A DNA stretch of 64,000 bases from Gorsachius magnificus (lineage: Eukaryota; Chordata; Aves; Pelecaniformes; Ardeidae), in the NCBI GenBank assembly GCA_034008185.1, contig CM067081.1, positions 186,021,510-186,085,509 of the forward strand. Reading direction: 5' to 3'. The position numbers and the translations under genes are program-made. This document shows positions 51,710 through 64,000 of this stretch, piece by piece (within the stretch, counting starts at the first letter, position 1; every line of letters starts with the position of its first letter). The notes beneath the pieces are model-generated. The model was not told where the DNA came from and searched no databases. It was given only the letters and a program-made list of their open reading frames with translations.

Positions 51710-52330
51710 AGGTCTTGGAGCTTTAAGCAGGCAAATCCATTAAAATGACACTGAAGAACATACGGGAGTTTGGGACTCACAGGGCTTCTGCCAGCATCCC
51801 AAATGTTGACGCCTCATGGGCCGAGATGAAAGGAGAGGTGGTAGGGGAGGCCGGCAACGAGTCAAGCCGTGCTATGAAGGCTTGAAAAGGAAGCTGTGCA
51901 ACTGCTGTAACAAGCTTAACTGATAAATATTATGTACTTGGCTAGTAAACAGGATGTCTTCAAGGCAGTCAAAGACTAAAAATTCTATAAAAGACATTGG
52001 TGTTACTGTCCAAATGTACCAGTTTAAAACAGACATTCTAAATTGAAAATCCTGTTGCTTACATCTATATACTTATTTTATAGGAAAAGTAATTAAGCAG
52101 TAAAAAAAGCACAGTACCCAAGACACCAACTGGCAGGTTGACACAGAACACAAAGAACCAATCCAAACGTACATAAAGGAGAAACATAGTTCAGATGTAA
52201 GCTGCTAGACAGCTAGGCCCCACCGAGCGGCTCTTCAGCTGTGGGGACATAGCGTCACGCTTCTCCTAGATAAAGAAGCTTTTATGACAAATCCCACGAC
52301 AAACCCAGTTACATTTCTAGCCAGAGCTGA

Positions 52331-52770
52331 ACAAGCTTCTGTGAAGAAATTTTTCCTAATGTCCAATCTAAACCTGCCCTGATGCAACTCGAGGCCATTT
52401 CCCCTCATCCTATCGCCCGTTACCAGGGAGAAGAGGACCGACCCCCACCTCACTACAGCCTCCTGTCAGGCAGTTGTAGAGGGCGATCAGGTCTCCCCTC
52501 AGCCGCCTCTTCTCCAGACTAAACAACCCCAGTTCCCTCAGCTGCTCCTCATCAGACTTGTGCTCCAGACCCCTCACCAGCTTTGCTGCCCTTCTCTGGA
52601 CATGCTCCAGCAACACAACGTCTTTCCTGTAGTGAGGGGCCCAAAACTGAACACAGGATTCAAGGTGCGGCCTCACCAGTGCAGAGTACAGGGGCACGAT
52701 CTCTTCCCTACTCCTGCTGGTCACACTATTCCTGATACAAGCCAGGATGCTGTTGGCCTTGGCCACCTGG
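52331..52770 (-). mobile_element. CR1 LINE, inverted 5' segment of a twin-primed insertion
   Basis: The minus strand reads CR1 ORF2 from [15 protein letters not shown] through [18 protein letters not shown] to [14 protein letters not shown] at its low-coordinate end. A frame change near 52440 and other substitutions break it. The element point reached at 52331 directly adjoins the point where the plus-oriented segment at 52771 begins, so both belong to one insertion (see findings). Confidence 0.9.
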
Positions 52771-52953
52771 CTTGTCAAGCATTGGAACAGGCTGCCCAGG
52801 GGAGTGGTCGAGTCCCCATCCCTGGAGGCATTTAAGACAGGTAGACAAGGTGCTTAGGGACATGGTTTAGTGGTAGAATGGCAGTGTTAGGTTAACAGTT
52901 GGACTTGATGGTCTTAAAGGTCTTTTCCAACCTAAACAATTCTATGATTCTAA
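52771..52953 (+). mobile_element. CR1 LINE, 3' segment in sense orientation
   Basis: CTTGTCAAGCATTGGAACAG opens the segment, corresponding to the ORF2 C-terminal end (CR1 copies carry KHWNRLP here). It continues through the 3'-UTR to CCTAAACAATTCTATGATTC, the CR1 3' terminal repeat. It is joined without a gap to the inverted segment. Confidence 0.93.
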
Positions 52954-55900
52954 GACAGGGGACCACAAACAAAGCGTGGGACCAGCTGACTGCAGCTAAG
53001 AAAGGCGCAGCACACCGGAGCAGCAGCAGTGGAGCACAGCCCCAGCTTGGCCCACAGCAGCCAGCAAGGACAGCAGGGCCGCCTGGTAAGACAGGCTCTG
53101 GAAGGTACAGCCAGGACATCAGTACCCTAAACTCTGCAAACAAGCTCATCTCCACCAACAGTCAGTGTCAAAACTAGATGCCAAACTGTAGGTGGTAGAT
53201 AGAGCTGACTCCCTCTGAACCCTTCAGTTCAGGCAGACTCTGCTGTTAGTCTTTTAAAAACTGGGGAAACAGCTCCCGCCAAAGTCCACATACTCCAAGC
53301 AGTAAACTGAAGGGAGAGATGATGAAAACTTTGCTGGATTCGCACAGTGAACGCCCTCCTTTCTATACACTTTGAGAAGCAGAAAACCAGAGGAAAAAGA
53401 TGACAAAGCCAGCAATGGAGTCAACATCCCCAAAAAGATTGTTGAGGCAGCTTTGCAGATCTAGTTTCAGATGCTTAGCAAGCATGATGGCATCAGTTAC
53501 ACCTCGTTCACATTTTAAAATACTGAGAGCCAACAGAAAAAGTAGCAACATGGGAACGGTATTCTATGTAATACACTGCACAAGACAATTTCTTCAAGGA
53601 ATTGCTCTCTCTCCAAAGATGACCCAATACAAGATACTCTGGCCTCAGTATCCTGACCCTTCAGCAAGGAACAGCAATCAATAAACACAGGGTAGTTTCC
53701 TCAGCCTAATAAGATAGCTCAATAAAACATGTATAGGCACTGCCACTGGCATAAATCTCCAGTTTCTCAGTTACGGTACTTAATTCTCTACCTGTTCTGA
53801 TCTCCACTTGATTCAAAAGCTTCCCAGGCAAGAAAGCCAAGGAAAGCAACTCCCCCTCTTTCCAGGAGCGCAGCCTCCCTTCCACAGCCCCTGGTGCCTT
53901 TCATACAGAAACACAACTACCAACCTCATCCTCAGTGACCAAAAAAGTCACATTGTCAGTCCTGCCCCCATAAACCCCCTGCCACTTTCCACCGTTAGAG
54001 ACGGGGTTTATCTATTCAGCTCAATAAAAGGATTTATTACCCTCCTGCATCAACAAATTGAAGAGCATATTCACCCCACTCCAAAGTGCCAAAGGGCAAC
54101 CAAGAGTGGCCGGGAAGCAGAGAGACATCAGACCCGCATCTCCTGTCTTAGCAAGTGGCCATACATCAGGGATGATCAACCTGCAGAGATGCTACGTTTT
54201 ATCCCCACTACGGAATTTAACTTTCTCAATTTCACTCTGAGGCTCCCCTTAATTAATGGTTTCCTTAAATTCAGAGTCTGCTATTTTTCATGCCACCATA
54301 TGAGTAGGAAAACGTAAGGTAGCAAAGAATCTGGTACCACATCATTATTTGCTGGGGAAAAAGGACATTACACAAAGCCCTTAACCACTAAAAAAAGCAT
54401 ACTTGGTTTGCTTCATTTGGTAATACTGCAAACGCGTTCAATTAATAATATATGAAAAAGCATTGACTGATTTTCACAACAATTGATTAATTATAAAAAT
54501 GTCTACAGTGATTGAGTACAATCTCCACAGCATCTGCTGTACTTAAAAAATAGCAATGGAGTACGTTCTCCTCACCGCTAGCTGAGTGGTGCTGAGCTGG
54601 AAGTTTAATTAGTTAAATGGTAAGTAACCTAATTTTAGCATTTACTTCCAGAGCAGATAAGCTACATATGAATGATTTTTCCAGTCCTGCACATGCTACT
54701 AAAATAGAACTGAACGCAGTTTGGGAAAGTCTGTATCCTTTTCCTATCCCTTACTGAGCCCTGAGACACATACCAAAAATAAACAGGGTTAAAAAATTAT
54801 TTGGTTTTAAAAACCATTTATTTTCCAATTGATGATGTCTTTAGTAAAGTAATAATTTTAAATTACACTAGGCTGGTTTTAGACAGTAATTAGTTCTAAA
54901 TAAAACCTAATAGCCTAAGGAATGACATTATTTCTTCAGATCACAAATTGAATTGTGAAGAATAGCACAGCTATCCAATAATTTCTTTGAGCAGAAATGA
55001 CACATCTCAGAGAGAATGTCACTCTACCATTAACTTTTTTATTATATGAGCAAAACCAGATGATAGCAGCTCATATTAAACAAAAGAATAAAGAATAGAT
55101 GCTGTATATATGCTAGTACCATGTTTTAGCTTATTAGTACAAAAATGCAAATACACTTGTACAGGTTTTTTATGTGTTTATTATGTACATAACATTTAAT
55201 CTGAGGCATCTGATACTTACCTCAGGTGGGTGCCTTTTGTTCATTCAACATAAGAAACTGATGAGGACAAATGTATTATTCTGTTATAAGCAACTTCCCA
55301 CAGCATTGCTCATTTATTATTTTAAAAAAAAATCCAACTCTTGAACAGCTTTACCAGATAGCACACAGTCTAATACTTAAACATTCTTAGACAAACAAAC
55401 CATCAATCATTGCTATTTGACCTGATTTCTTTCAGATTAAAGGGAAAATTTCAAAAAGCACAGTAAGAAAAAAAATAAGTAGAAGAGAAAGACTATTGCA
55501 AAAATAACAATTTAACTTTACATTTTCACAGCAAAACTCTATATAATTAAAAATTCAAATCTAATGTCAAAGAACTTTAAATTCTCTGAATTATCTGAAT
55601 TTATTTAAAAAGTGATTCTTCAGTTGCCTGAAACTCTGGATCATCAATGTGCTAAGACAAACAACTAGAATTTACATGCTAATAAAATCACATCAAATGA
55701 ACAGATAGAAACAAAGTTGAAGGGCTCTGAAAAGACTCAGTGTTTAACATCTAATTGTTCATTAAAAATGACAATTAATTTACTGACAAAGTATTTCTAA
55801 TAAGACACTATATTTTTACATATATTGAATTTCCTGTAATAAGTATGCTTATTTACTTAGAAATTGTAGCACCACGTTACTGCATTTTCAATATGCATTT

Positions 55901-58900
55901 ATTTCAAAGCACTCCAGAAAAATACAGTTAAAAACTCTCGCACAAAAACTAGCAAAGTTTTGCCATGTGAAGAAGCAACTAGAAGAATTTTACCGTGTAG
56001 ATTACACTACAATAAAAAGAAGTATGAAGTGCATCCAAAATGGTACCTTAAGTTACAAGTACCAACAGCCTCATACACACTTAGAAAAGCGGTAAGGTAG
56101 TGTTTCAACAGGTCACACAGAAAAAATTCTGATTATCTTTTTTTGTCAAAGCACATTTTAAACCTCAATAACCACACAACATAAAGAAAGCCAACGAGAA
56201 AAGCACATTGGCAAGGTGGAAGCATTTCTTACTGCTAAGACCACTAGTCATACGCCGTTTTGCATTAACTGAAATCTTCAGTCAAAAAAACAGAGGAGGA
56301 AAGCCAGTGCGAAGAGAAGGGCAGCAACGAAGCTGTGGATTGTGGTGAAAGAATGTGCCAGCGCCGCAACGCCCGGACCTCCCAAACTGAGTTGGGGAAT
56401 ACTCCTGAAACAGCAAGGCAAGGCGATTGGAAACACCATGCAAAGCAGGACAAAAATGAAACATTTAGCATGCCTTTTCCTGCTGAGCTCTCCGCAAAGT
56501 GAGCCAAAGGCAGCTCCCATCCATGAGGTACACTGTGCGAGCAGAAGTCTCTGCTTTACACCGTGCTGCTCCGAATCAGCGGAGTAAATTCAGGACAAGC
56601 TACACAGCATGACGGCATGGACTAATCATCATCAAACAAAGCCATAGCTGGCACCAGCAGTTCATAATTTACAAACATGTGACTAAAATGAGCATAATAA
56701 TATCTTTGTTCTCATTCTGAAGCAGTTATCAAAGAAGATTCAAGATGGAAAACTGACACAAAAGCACGTGCAAGTAGAAAACTCTTCATGGGAACAGAGG
56801 CTTCAAAGGCTGGAGATTCTCACTTAGGGACTTTGTATCAGTATCAAAAAGAATAAAGTTCAAAACGCTTCACGGCTCTGAATCCCTGCAACAGTACTGA
56901 ACTTGTTTTCAAAGGCATAAAATGGAAATATACATTTATTTGACTTCTATAATAGTATCAATTTAGGAAACAGGAAAAGTGTGACTGCACAATTACACTA
57001 CTATGTTGTTAACCATTTCAGGAAAAGAATTTACAGATTGGCTTTTATTTGGGAACTAAGTTTAAAATTTGAAATGAAAAAAAAATCAGCAGAAGCTGAT
57101 TTGTGACATCACAGTATCAAAATATTACATCATTCCCCTGCTTCACTAATCTCTAAGGCTCACTTAGAAAGAAAGCGTAACCCATCTGTAACTCAGCTCT
57201 TTATTTCAGAAGGGAAAATATTTCAGTGGTCTGGTGAAAGCTGTTCTTCACACATCCATAAGCAGAAGAGAGCAGCCCAATGACCTGCACTCTCCGCCGC
57301 CGCCCCCCTGGGAACATGGGACTGTGGATAGTTACACCCCTCGTCTACAGGAAGAGCTCTACAGTTGACTTGATACAGTCGTTCTTGTGTGGGATGAAGA
57401 CCAAACCCAAGTTTACGTCCTACCTGCTGAACCTGATTAAATGTTTTACGAGTTCATCAGAAGGTAATATCAGGCTATACAAATCCGCACATATTCTGGA
57501 ACGCTTACCAAATAAGTACAGTGCCCTAAAAAAGGACCAATAATAATCATAATAATACAAAATGGAGTGGGAGGTGTAATATATGCAGAGATCTTCTCCC
57601 CTCCCTTACACTCTTGGCAATTTTTAAAAATATTTCTGCCAACATATAGTTTTGTGTCAAACATAAACTGAAGACAATTGAGGATATGGTCTTTGGTGTT
57701 TATGCCTCATGGCTAGAAAATTAGCCTCAGATTCATTATTCTGAATATAAAAATATTTAAATTTTTAAACCTAAAGTGAAAAGTGTACATCTAATGCTTG
57801 GAGCTGTGTTTCACCTATGGAACATTTTGCATCCTGTTTGTGCCCTAGGATTGAATTTATTATTTTCAATAGAATTAACATAGTTTAGACGAGGGAAAAA
57901 AGAAGATAGACTATATTAAGTTTTTAATGCTGAAATAGATCTGGTATGCAATATCAGTATGTAAGAATCTAAACTCTATTTGCATTTATTTTCAGCATAC
58001 CATTCCAGAAACACTTTTTCAAATGGCCACACTATTAATGTTTGTTTTTCATTTAATGCATCCATATTGAATAGTTCCTGAATGTTCAAAGTAAATTAAA
58101 CACATTTATTTTTCTGTACTTACAATTGTGATTTTCATTGTGCTGCAGCAGGCATGCCGAAAAAACATACTTTTTTTTTTAATGGGCTGGGGGGGGAACT
58201 TAGGAACAAATATAGCAATACTTTTGAAGGTGAAAATCTACTACGTTCCACTACAGAGTTAAGAGCACAGCCAAATCTGTCTAAAGGTTCCTTCCAGACC
58301 GACAAATTCTGGAATAATTTTGCAAATACGTACACACCTACACATCAACCAAAGCATATTTTCAGCTTTCGGAGCATACCTTCCCTGCTGCGTGCCACAC
58401 TTAGCACTGCACAACTGTCACTCCAAAGGCCTTTCTGCATACTTTCAACCTAACAAAAAGTCTGAATAAACTGAACTGGTTAAGTCACACATTGGAATAT
58501 TTAAGCACATTTATCACCTACTATTGCCAACTTCTTTCCTGAAGCACCCCTCTTTTGGAGAAAGGCTGCTTCCAGCTCAGTTTCTTGCTCTAAATGATGT
58601 TCTGGCGTAGTCCCTCTCTCCCTTTTGACAACAGTGGGGAGTGAAGAGTATCACCCAGCTAACTTTTATGGCAAACCTGGGCTAAACTGGGGTGATGTGA
58701 ATCTTGTTATCGCGCATCTCCACACTGTGTAGTTTGAGAGATTATATCAAAACATAAGAGTAAAAACAGAGTTTGAATTCCCATGACCTAGTCTTTGATG
58801 TTTATTTTTTTAAATACCTGGGTCTGACTCAGGCACTTACACTCACTTCACATTCAGAGAGAACTAGGTTAAATGAATCATTATGTAAATATGTCTACTT

Positions 58901-61900
58901 CTCCTCCTAAGTGATTAACTCAGACACAAATATCTACCTCTTAGGTGCCTAAATTGGGTTAGATGCATGTCACCAAAATATTTAGGAAAGCATTCTGAGG
59001 GATCATGAAAATGTCCCAGACTTTCTCGCACTTCCCAAGGCCTGAGCATGGAACTGCAGAGGAACTGGGCTTCTATGAGCAAGGGACAGCTAGCAGCAGT
59101 GGCTCCGTACTGTGAACACCACCCAGATTTTCTCAGCTCCTACCAAAAAGAAAATCCTTTGCATTTAAGATTCAGCCGATGCAACTCTTTTGTCTGTGAA
59201 GGGGAAGATGAAATCAGTTAAGAGAACTAATTATGGAAAGGAATTGCTGTGTAATTATTGAAGTAACCTTTTCTCACTTTCCCAGTTAGACACAATAAAA
59301 ATACTTCACAACATTTCCAAGGAATTAACACAATTTGTTTCCAAACTGTTTACAGAATATTATTCTCAAGAGATTCCATTTAATGAGCTATATCTAAAAG
59401 GAAAGGGAATACAGATAAAAAGAAAGCAAGCAGGCTCTTCTCTATGTTCTGAAGGTACTTGACAGTGCAGCTCTCTAGCAATCAAGCATATGAAAAGATT
59501 TAATAGGCATGGAAAGCTGGAGGTCAATGAACACTGGAGAATGCGTTTTTATTCAGTCAAGTGAAATCATAACAGCGCAACTAAGAGTAACTTGATTGGG
59601 ATTCATGTAGCTTATTTAGTAATTTTTACAGCACAAATGCTTTTCCTTGCTCATTAGATTACTGAATTAGGTACTTCAACTCCAAAGGAGTCCAATGTTC
59701 CTCTAAGAACTCACGTGAAATTTATGAATTCACCTGATTCTATTTTGAAAACTTCTCAAGAGCTGCTACAACTAATTGTTAACTGCAACATCATGCCAAG
59801 AACAACACTTTAAAGAACATGGGTTAGAGGCCTTGTCTAGCTACTGTGAAATGATCTACTTTTATCCTGGTATTTGCTGTGTCATACTAATTGTACTATG
59901 CTGAGGATGCTGCATACTGTCACTGTTTGTTTAACTACTGGAAAATTGCCAATAGAAAGAAAAATGGGAAATTGTTTTAATGAAGTGGCTTTCTGAACAA
60001 TCTTGGAGGAAAATTCTCTTTCCATATGACTCTTGAGCAGCACCTCTATCTAATACTTCATCTGTATACTTCTGCAGTCTGTTACATCTGAGGATCTCAG
60101 AGCTTTTTGCCAATATTTATTACACTTCATGGCAATCTTGTAAGGAAAGGAAACAACCATATCACTCTGATAAACAAACAATGGAAATGTTGTAAACTAA
60201 GACAACATTATGATGGATTTGAAAATACTCCAGTCAAAAGAAAAAATTAGGATGTTTGGTGTTAGGGTTTTTTTCCCCATATCGTATGGATTACATTAAT
60301 TCTTTTATATATAGTTTTATGCTTCCGAGAAATTAAAAGTTTTCCAAACTTGTTTTTCTATTTTTACTAACACTACCACTATGCTAAGTTTAGTTCTTTT
60401 GTCTGTATGTCTCAGGTACTAGGCAATATGCTACTACTTTCATTTTCTCTGCCAATATACTCATATAAAACCCTACGGGAAGCCACATATGCCAGGGCCA
60501 GAGAGAGATTTTTGGTGATACAGAATGCAGTTAACTCTTAAGGACAATAAACCACAAATTACACTTTTAGCCATAGTAATAGTTTAGAATGATCTGCTGT
60601 ATAATACAGGTCTCAAACCATCATCAGTAATTCTTGCATCAGGTCTAATAACTTGTGGCAACACTAAAACACAGCTTTTATGAAATAGTCCATCTTGGTT
60701 AAGGTTAACATAAGAGTAAACAACCCTCATCTTCAAAAAATATTCTTTACTGTATTTTTACTGCAATTTTTTGCATTTGCAAATTCCAGCTTTATAGTCC
60801 TGCCGTTATCTTTGTCAAATTAAAGGGCTCTCTAGAAGTAGCTATCTCTTCCCAGTGCAGATACTTACAACCTTTAAACAAGTCACCTTTGAACTTCTCT
60901 TTATAAACCAAATAAATTGAGCTCCTTAAGTCTGTCACTGCAAGGTGTATTTGCCAGATCATGAATCATTCTTGCCTTTAGTTCTCTCACAGTTGTGAAA
61001 AAAGGGAAGAAATGGTAAACCATCGGTCTTTCCAAACTCCGTTTCTTTTGCCTTTGAATGTATGTGAAAGAACTAAAACAAAATAACCACATAATTTTCT
61101 AATGAAATTAACATTTATTATTTCATATGATAGATAAAAGAATTCAGAGACTTCCCACATGGGTATATGTTACAGAAGTAGCACATCAGCCAATACGTAT
61201 CATTTGTGTTTCCAGAGAAAAAGCTATCACCTCTACAAAACATGCTCTTGCCTACAAGATACTCCAAAACAAATTTCCCAACTCTCATGCTTATTTAAAG
61301 GCTGGGAAAACCGCAGTGCTATTACACCTCTCTCCTACCAGTAGCTGTTATAGTCTTTCATTTCTGAATGAACTTCCCAATTCTTTACTTTTAATTTCTG
61401 CAATAATTCAGGAGTTGGACACACACACAAGATGTAATACTTCAAAGTTTCCTATTACATTTTAAAGCAAAGACCAGATTACCAAAAAACACAAGCAAAC
61501 TTTATAGTCCTTACAAGTATAACATACATGATGTAGAACATAAAGCATTAACTAACCCACAATCAGTAAATATTTAGAAAAGCTGTAACTCCAACAGGTG
61601 CCTATGCGAAAAATAAATTAGAGCCAAATAATCAGTCAAAAGAAGAGAGACACCTGCCAGCTGATCAAAGGACATTTATATGCAAGGAGATTTAAGATTT
61701 TCATCTTAGTAAATATTCACTCAGAATTTATAGGAAGATAATTTTTAAGGTGTTTTTTTTTTTTAAAAGGCATATTAAGCAGAAGTTGGAACTCCTATTT
61801 GCCTTTTTTTTTTCCCAAAAAGCTTTATTTTCTATTAGAATAAGCTTCCTGAGGGTTGCAGGACTTCACCAATAATTATGGCTATTACTTCTGTTGGCAG

Positions 61901-63053
61901 AAGTAGATTTTTTCTAACATATACTAAAATGAATCACTATATAGAAACAAATACCAACACTCTTCATGTTCTGCTCCTTGGTAATTTTTGCCATTACTGT
62001 TGCTAACATCAACCTAAACAACTCCTGACTGAGAAAAAAATAAAACTCCTAAGATGCAAACCACATCTCTGATTTGGGTGAGACAGGGTTATTCAGTTAC
62101 TAGCAGCAGGAATCAATCCCAGAAACAAGAAAAAAATATTACTAAGGTGTGCATCATGGGGGTTTTTTTCTTCACCCATCTTGGTGATGTTGATATCAAT
62201 ATCAGCACATTTGGTTTAGAAGCTAATTCCTATATAACTATAAAACTAGACAGAGAGCAATGGAAATAAACAGAGAGTACTTCCAATCTAGAATGTCTCA
62301 CTGCTTCTACTGACCTGCAAATCTCATGTTAATAATTGTCTGCTATCAGATCAGTAAACAACCATGTGGAAATCTAGCCATCTGCATTAAATGGAGCTAT
62401 GTGATTATTGTCAAAGGGGCAGGATATGCATGGAATAGTCATTCAAGAAACATCCAGCTTCAGTCTAAATATTTTGACTGAAACTGTCTTCCCCTATTCT
62501 TTGTTCTAAACATTGAACAAACTTCACCTCCACTGCATAACAAATAATTGTAGGATAGCTTTAGATACTGTTAAAACTTCCAACGGCATGGTCTGCATAC
62601 TTTAATTAAACTTGAAAAAGAATACTGGTGGAATACCTTTTGAAATTACTGATCAAAGGAGCTCAAACAGCAGGATGAGTCTATGAGTTATACTCACCCA
62701 ATGAGAGGATATACATTTCAGGCATCTACCTGCTTAACCAGATCATCAAAAATTTCTTAAGGTGAAATAACTGACTAACAAGCATGTAACTGGCTAAACC
62801 CCATCAGTATTATAATGGTAGCCCAATGATTTCAAAAAGGAACTACCAACCTGTGAAAATTCTTCTCTGCTTGTGGAAATTATTAAGTGCCTCAGCCAAC
62901 CTCCATCTTTCTTCCCCTATTTGTAAAATACATTGTGAATTATTAATCCAAATTCTGGTGAAAAGAGAACAGAAGCAAGGTGAAAGGAGAGTATCAAGGG
63001 ATTGCTCAGAGCCTCTTTCATGAGCTTGTATATCAGGAATCAAAGTAGGAAAA
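52954..63053. other. Noncoding DNA with scattered coding-like stretches
   Basis: No transposon recognised. Contains a 178-codon open frame (53784-54317), a GC-richer patch open in four frames (56265-56587) and a candidate terminal exon (57210-57368). The 54400-56100 stretch is very AT-rich with nothing recognisable. From 57600 on only low-complexity runs were seen (T11 and G8 near 58171-58196, T12 at 61753). Confidence 0.55.
57210..57368 (+). CDS. Candidate terminal coding exon of an unrecognised gene
   Basis: A good acceptor (CTCAGCTCTTTATTTCAG, ending 57209) is followed by 52 open codons and TGA at 57366. The peptide is polar, with a Ser-Pro5-Trp run in the middle and the C-terminus RLQEELYS. 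It has no membrane segment or known domain, and a stop 18 bases before the acceptor limits unspliced extension. The frame has no ATG, so it would have to be a downstream exon. The nearest later AATAAA is at 58465. An exon at 28302-28359 would join in the same phase, which is weak support. The family is not recognised. A chance open frame behind a pseudo-acceptor remains the main alternative. Confidence 0.25.
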   Translation, partial: KGKYFSGLVKAVLHTSISRREQPNDLHSPPPPPWEHGTVDSYTPRLQEELYS

Positions 63054-63400
63054 CACAGAATCATAGAATCATGGAATCATTTGGGTTGGAAAAGACTCTT
63101 AAGATCATCAAGTTCAACTGTGAACGTAACACTGCCAAGTCCACCACTAAGCACCGCACCTAAACATCTTCTAAATACCTCCGAGGATGGGATCTCAACC
63201 ATTTCCCTGGGTAGCCCGTTCCAATGCTTGACAACCTTTTCAGTGAATAATTTTTCCTAATGTCCAATCTAAACCTCCCCTGGCACAACTTGAGGCCATT
63301 TCCTCTTGTCCTATCACTTGTTACTTGGGAGAACAGACCAACACCCACCTCGCTACAACCTCCTTTCAGGCAGTTGTGGAGAGCGATAAAGTCTCCCTCC
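63054..63400 (-). mobile_element. CR1 LINE, 3' fragment
   Basis: The plus strand begins CACAGAATCATAGAATCATG, the complement of the CR1 terminal repeat, and runs through the 3'-UTR into the last part of ORF2 on the minus strand ([19 protein letters not shown], then [10 protein letters not shown]), stopping near 63400. An indel in the ORF end ([11 protein letters not shown]) shows it is inactive. It has the same orientation as the copies at 7518 and 8124. Confidence 0.93.
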
Positions 63401-64000
63401 TTTCCAATTTGCAAAACTCAACTTGAAGCCTTACAGGTTATCCTGCTTTCATGACTAAAGCTTTTGTAAATAATAGATTTGACTTCAAGTTACCCTGAAT
63501 AAGTCATTTTACACACACACAGACAGAAAATCTGTACTTTAAAAATCAAATTATTTTATTATTTTTGACAAAAAATATCACACTGTCCATCTGATTTTCT
63601 TGGGCTTAACCTTCAACATCTAGTACTTACACTTAATTCAAAAAATGTCAGACAAACTCCATGACATTTCGATTAACATCACATGAATATATTCTCCCAC
63701 ACACATCCACACACTCTTCCTGTTTAACAGCACTCATTCAATGACTTAACTTTCTTAATAACTTTAGGATTACTGCTATTTAAGTAATAATTACATTTCA
63801 ACACACAACATACCGTATTTCTTTTCTGTCAAGGAAATCCTAAGGCTCTTTCATTTAATAGATTTATGGAGTATTAAATGCCATTAATGAAGCTCTCTTC
63901 AGTTGAAGAAAAAGAATCACATTTCCACAGGATTAGCAAACTTTAAATTGTATTAAATCAACAAAAGCATTAGTCACGTTCATCTACCTATATCTTACTC
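63401..64000. other. Noncoding DNA to window end
   Basis: AT-rich sequence with a short CA run near 63513. No gene or repeat was recognised. Confidence 0.6.

Larger units (their letters stand above)
43376..52330. other. Noncoding, unannotated DNA
   Basis: About 9 kb without a recognised gene or larger transposon. Small repeats are a C12 run at 45505-45516, a short (CA)n at 49222-49235 and a 22-bp-period minisatellite at 51622-51709. Open frames are short and patternless. Confidence 0.6.

Overview
This is vertebrate nuclear DNA, almost certainly from a bird. It is AT-rich with sparse open frames and contains no bacterial-style operon, tRNA, rRNA or CRISPR array. The recognisable repeats are those expected in an avian genome: several CR1 LINE copies (3' ends built from ATTCTATG units, reverse transcriptase remnants), endogenous-retrovirus relics and one ancient MIR-type SINE. 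No gene could be named from the sequence. The window is best read as intergenic or long-intron DNA that may contain a few unproven exons.

Layout. Positions 2-619 hold the decayed 3' end of a retroviral pol frame (integrase end, ERVL-like), running off the left edge and followed by an A tract and an AT microsatellite. A short CR1 3' fragment lies at 7518-7637. A 1.5-kb CR1 with a broken reverse transcriptase lies at 8124-9657, minus strand. At 17053-17642 there is a complete solo LTR, bounded by TG...CA and flanked on both sides by the same 5-bp target duplication, GTAAC. A very short LTR start is at 31607. A MIR-type SINE is at 38070-38237 and an older repeat relic at 43261-43375. At 52331-52953 one CR1 insertion is split into a minus part followed by a plus part, and the breakpoints fit a twin-primed 5' inversion. 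A fourth CR1 is at 63054-63400.

Coding potential. Most open frames look like chance. The best candidates are a possible terminal exon at 57210-57368 (+), a short exon with good splice sites at 28302-28359 (+), an ATG-initiated 129-codon frame at 25488-25874 (+), a 178-codon ATG-poor frame ending at a splice donor at 53784-54317 (+), and a CpG-rich patch with a possible first exon at about 34674-34860 (-). All need RNA or cross-species evidence.

I looked for an undescribed biological system and do not see one. The most informative structures are the twin-primed CR1 and the intact solo LTR, both insertion footprints rather than new systems.
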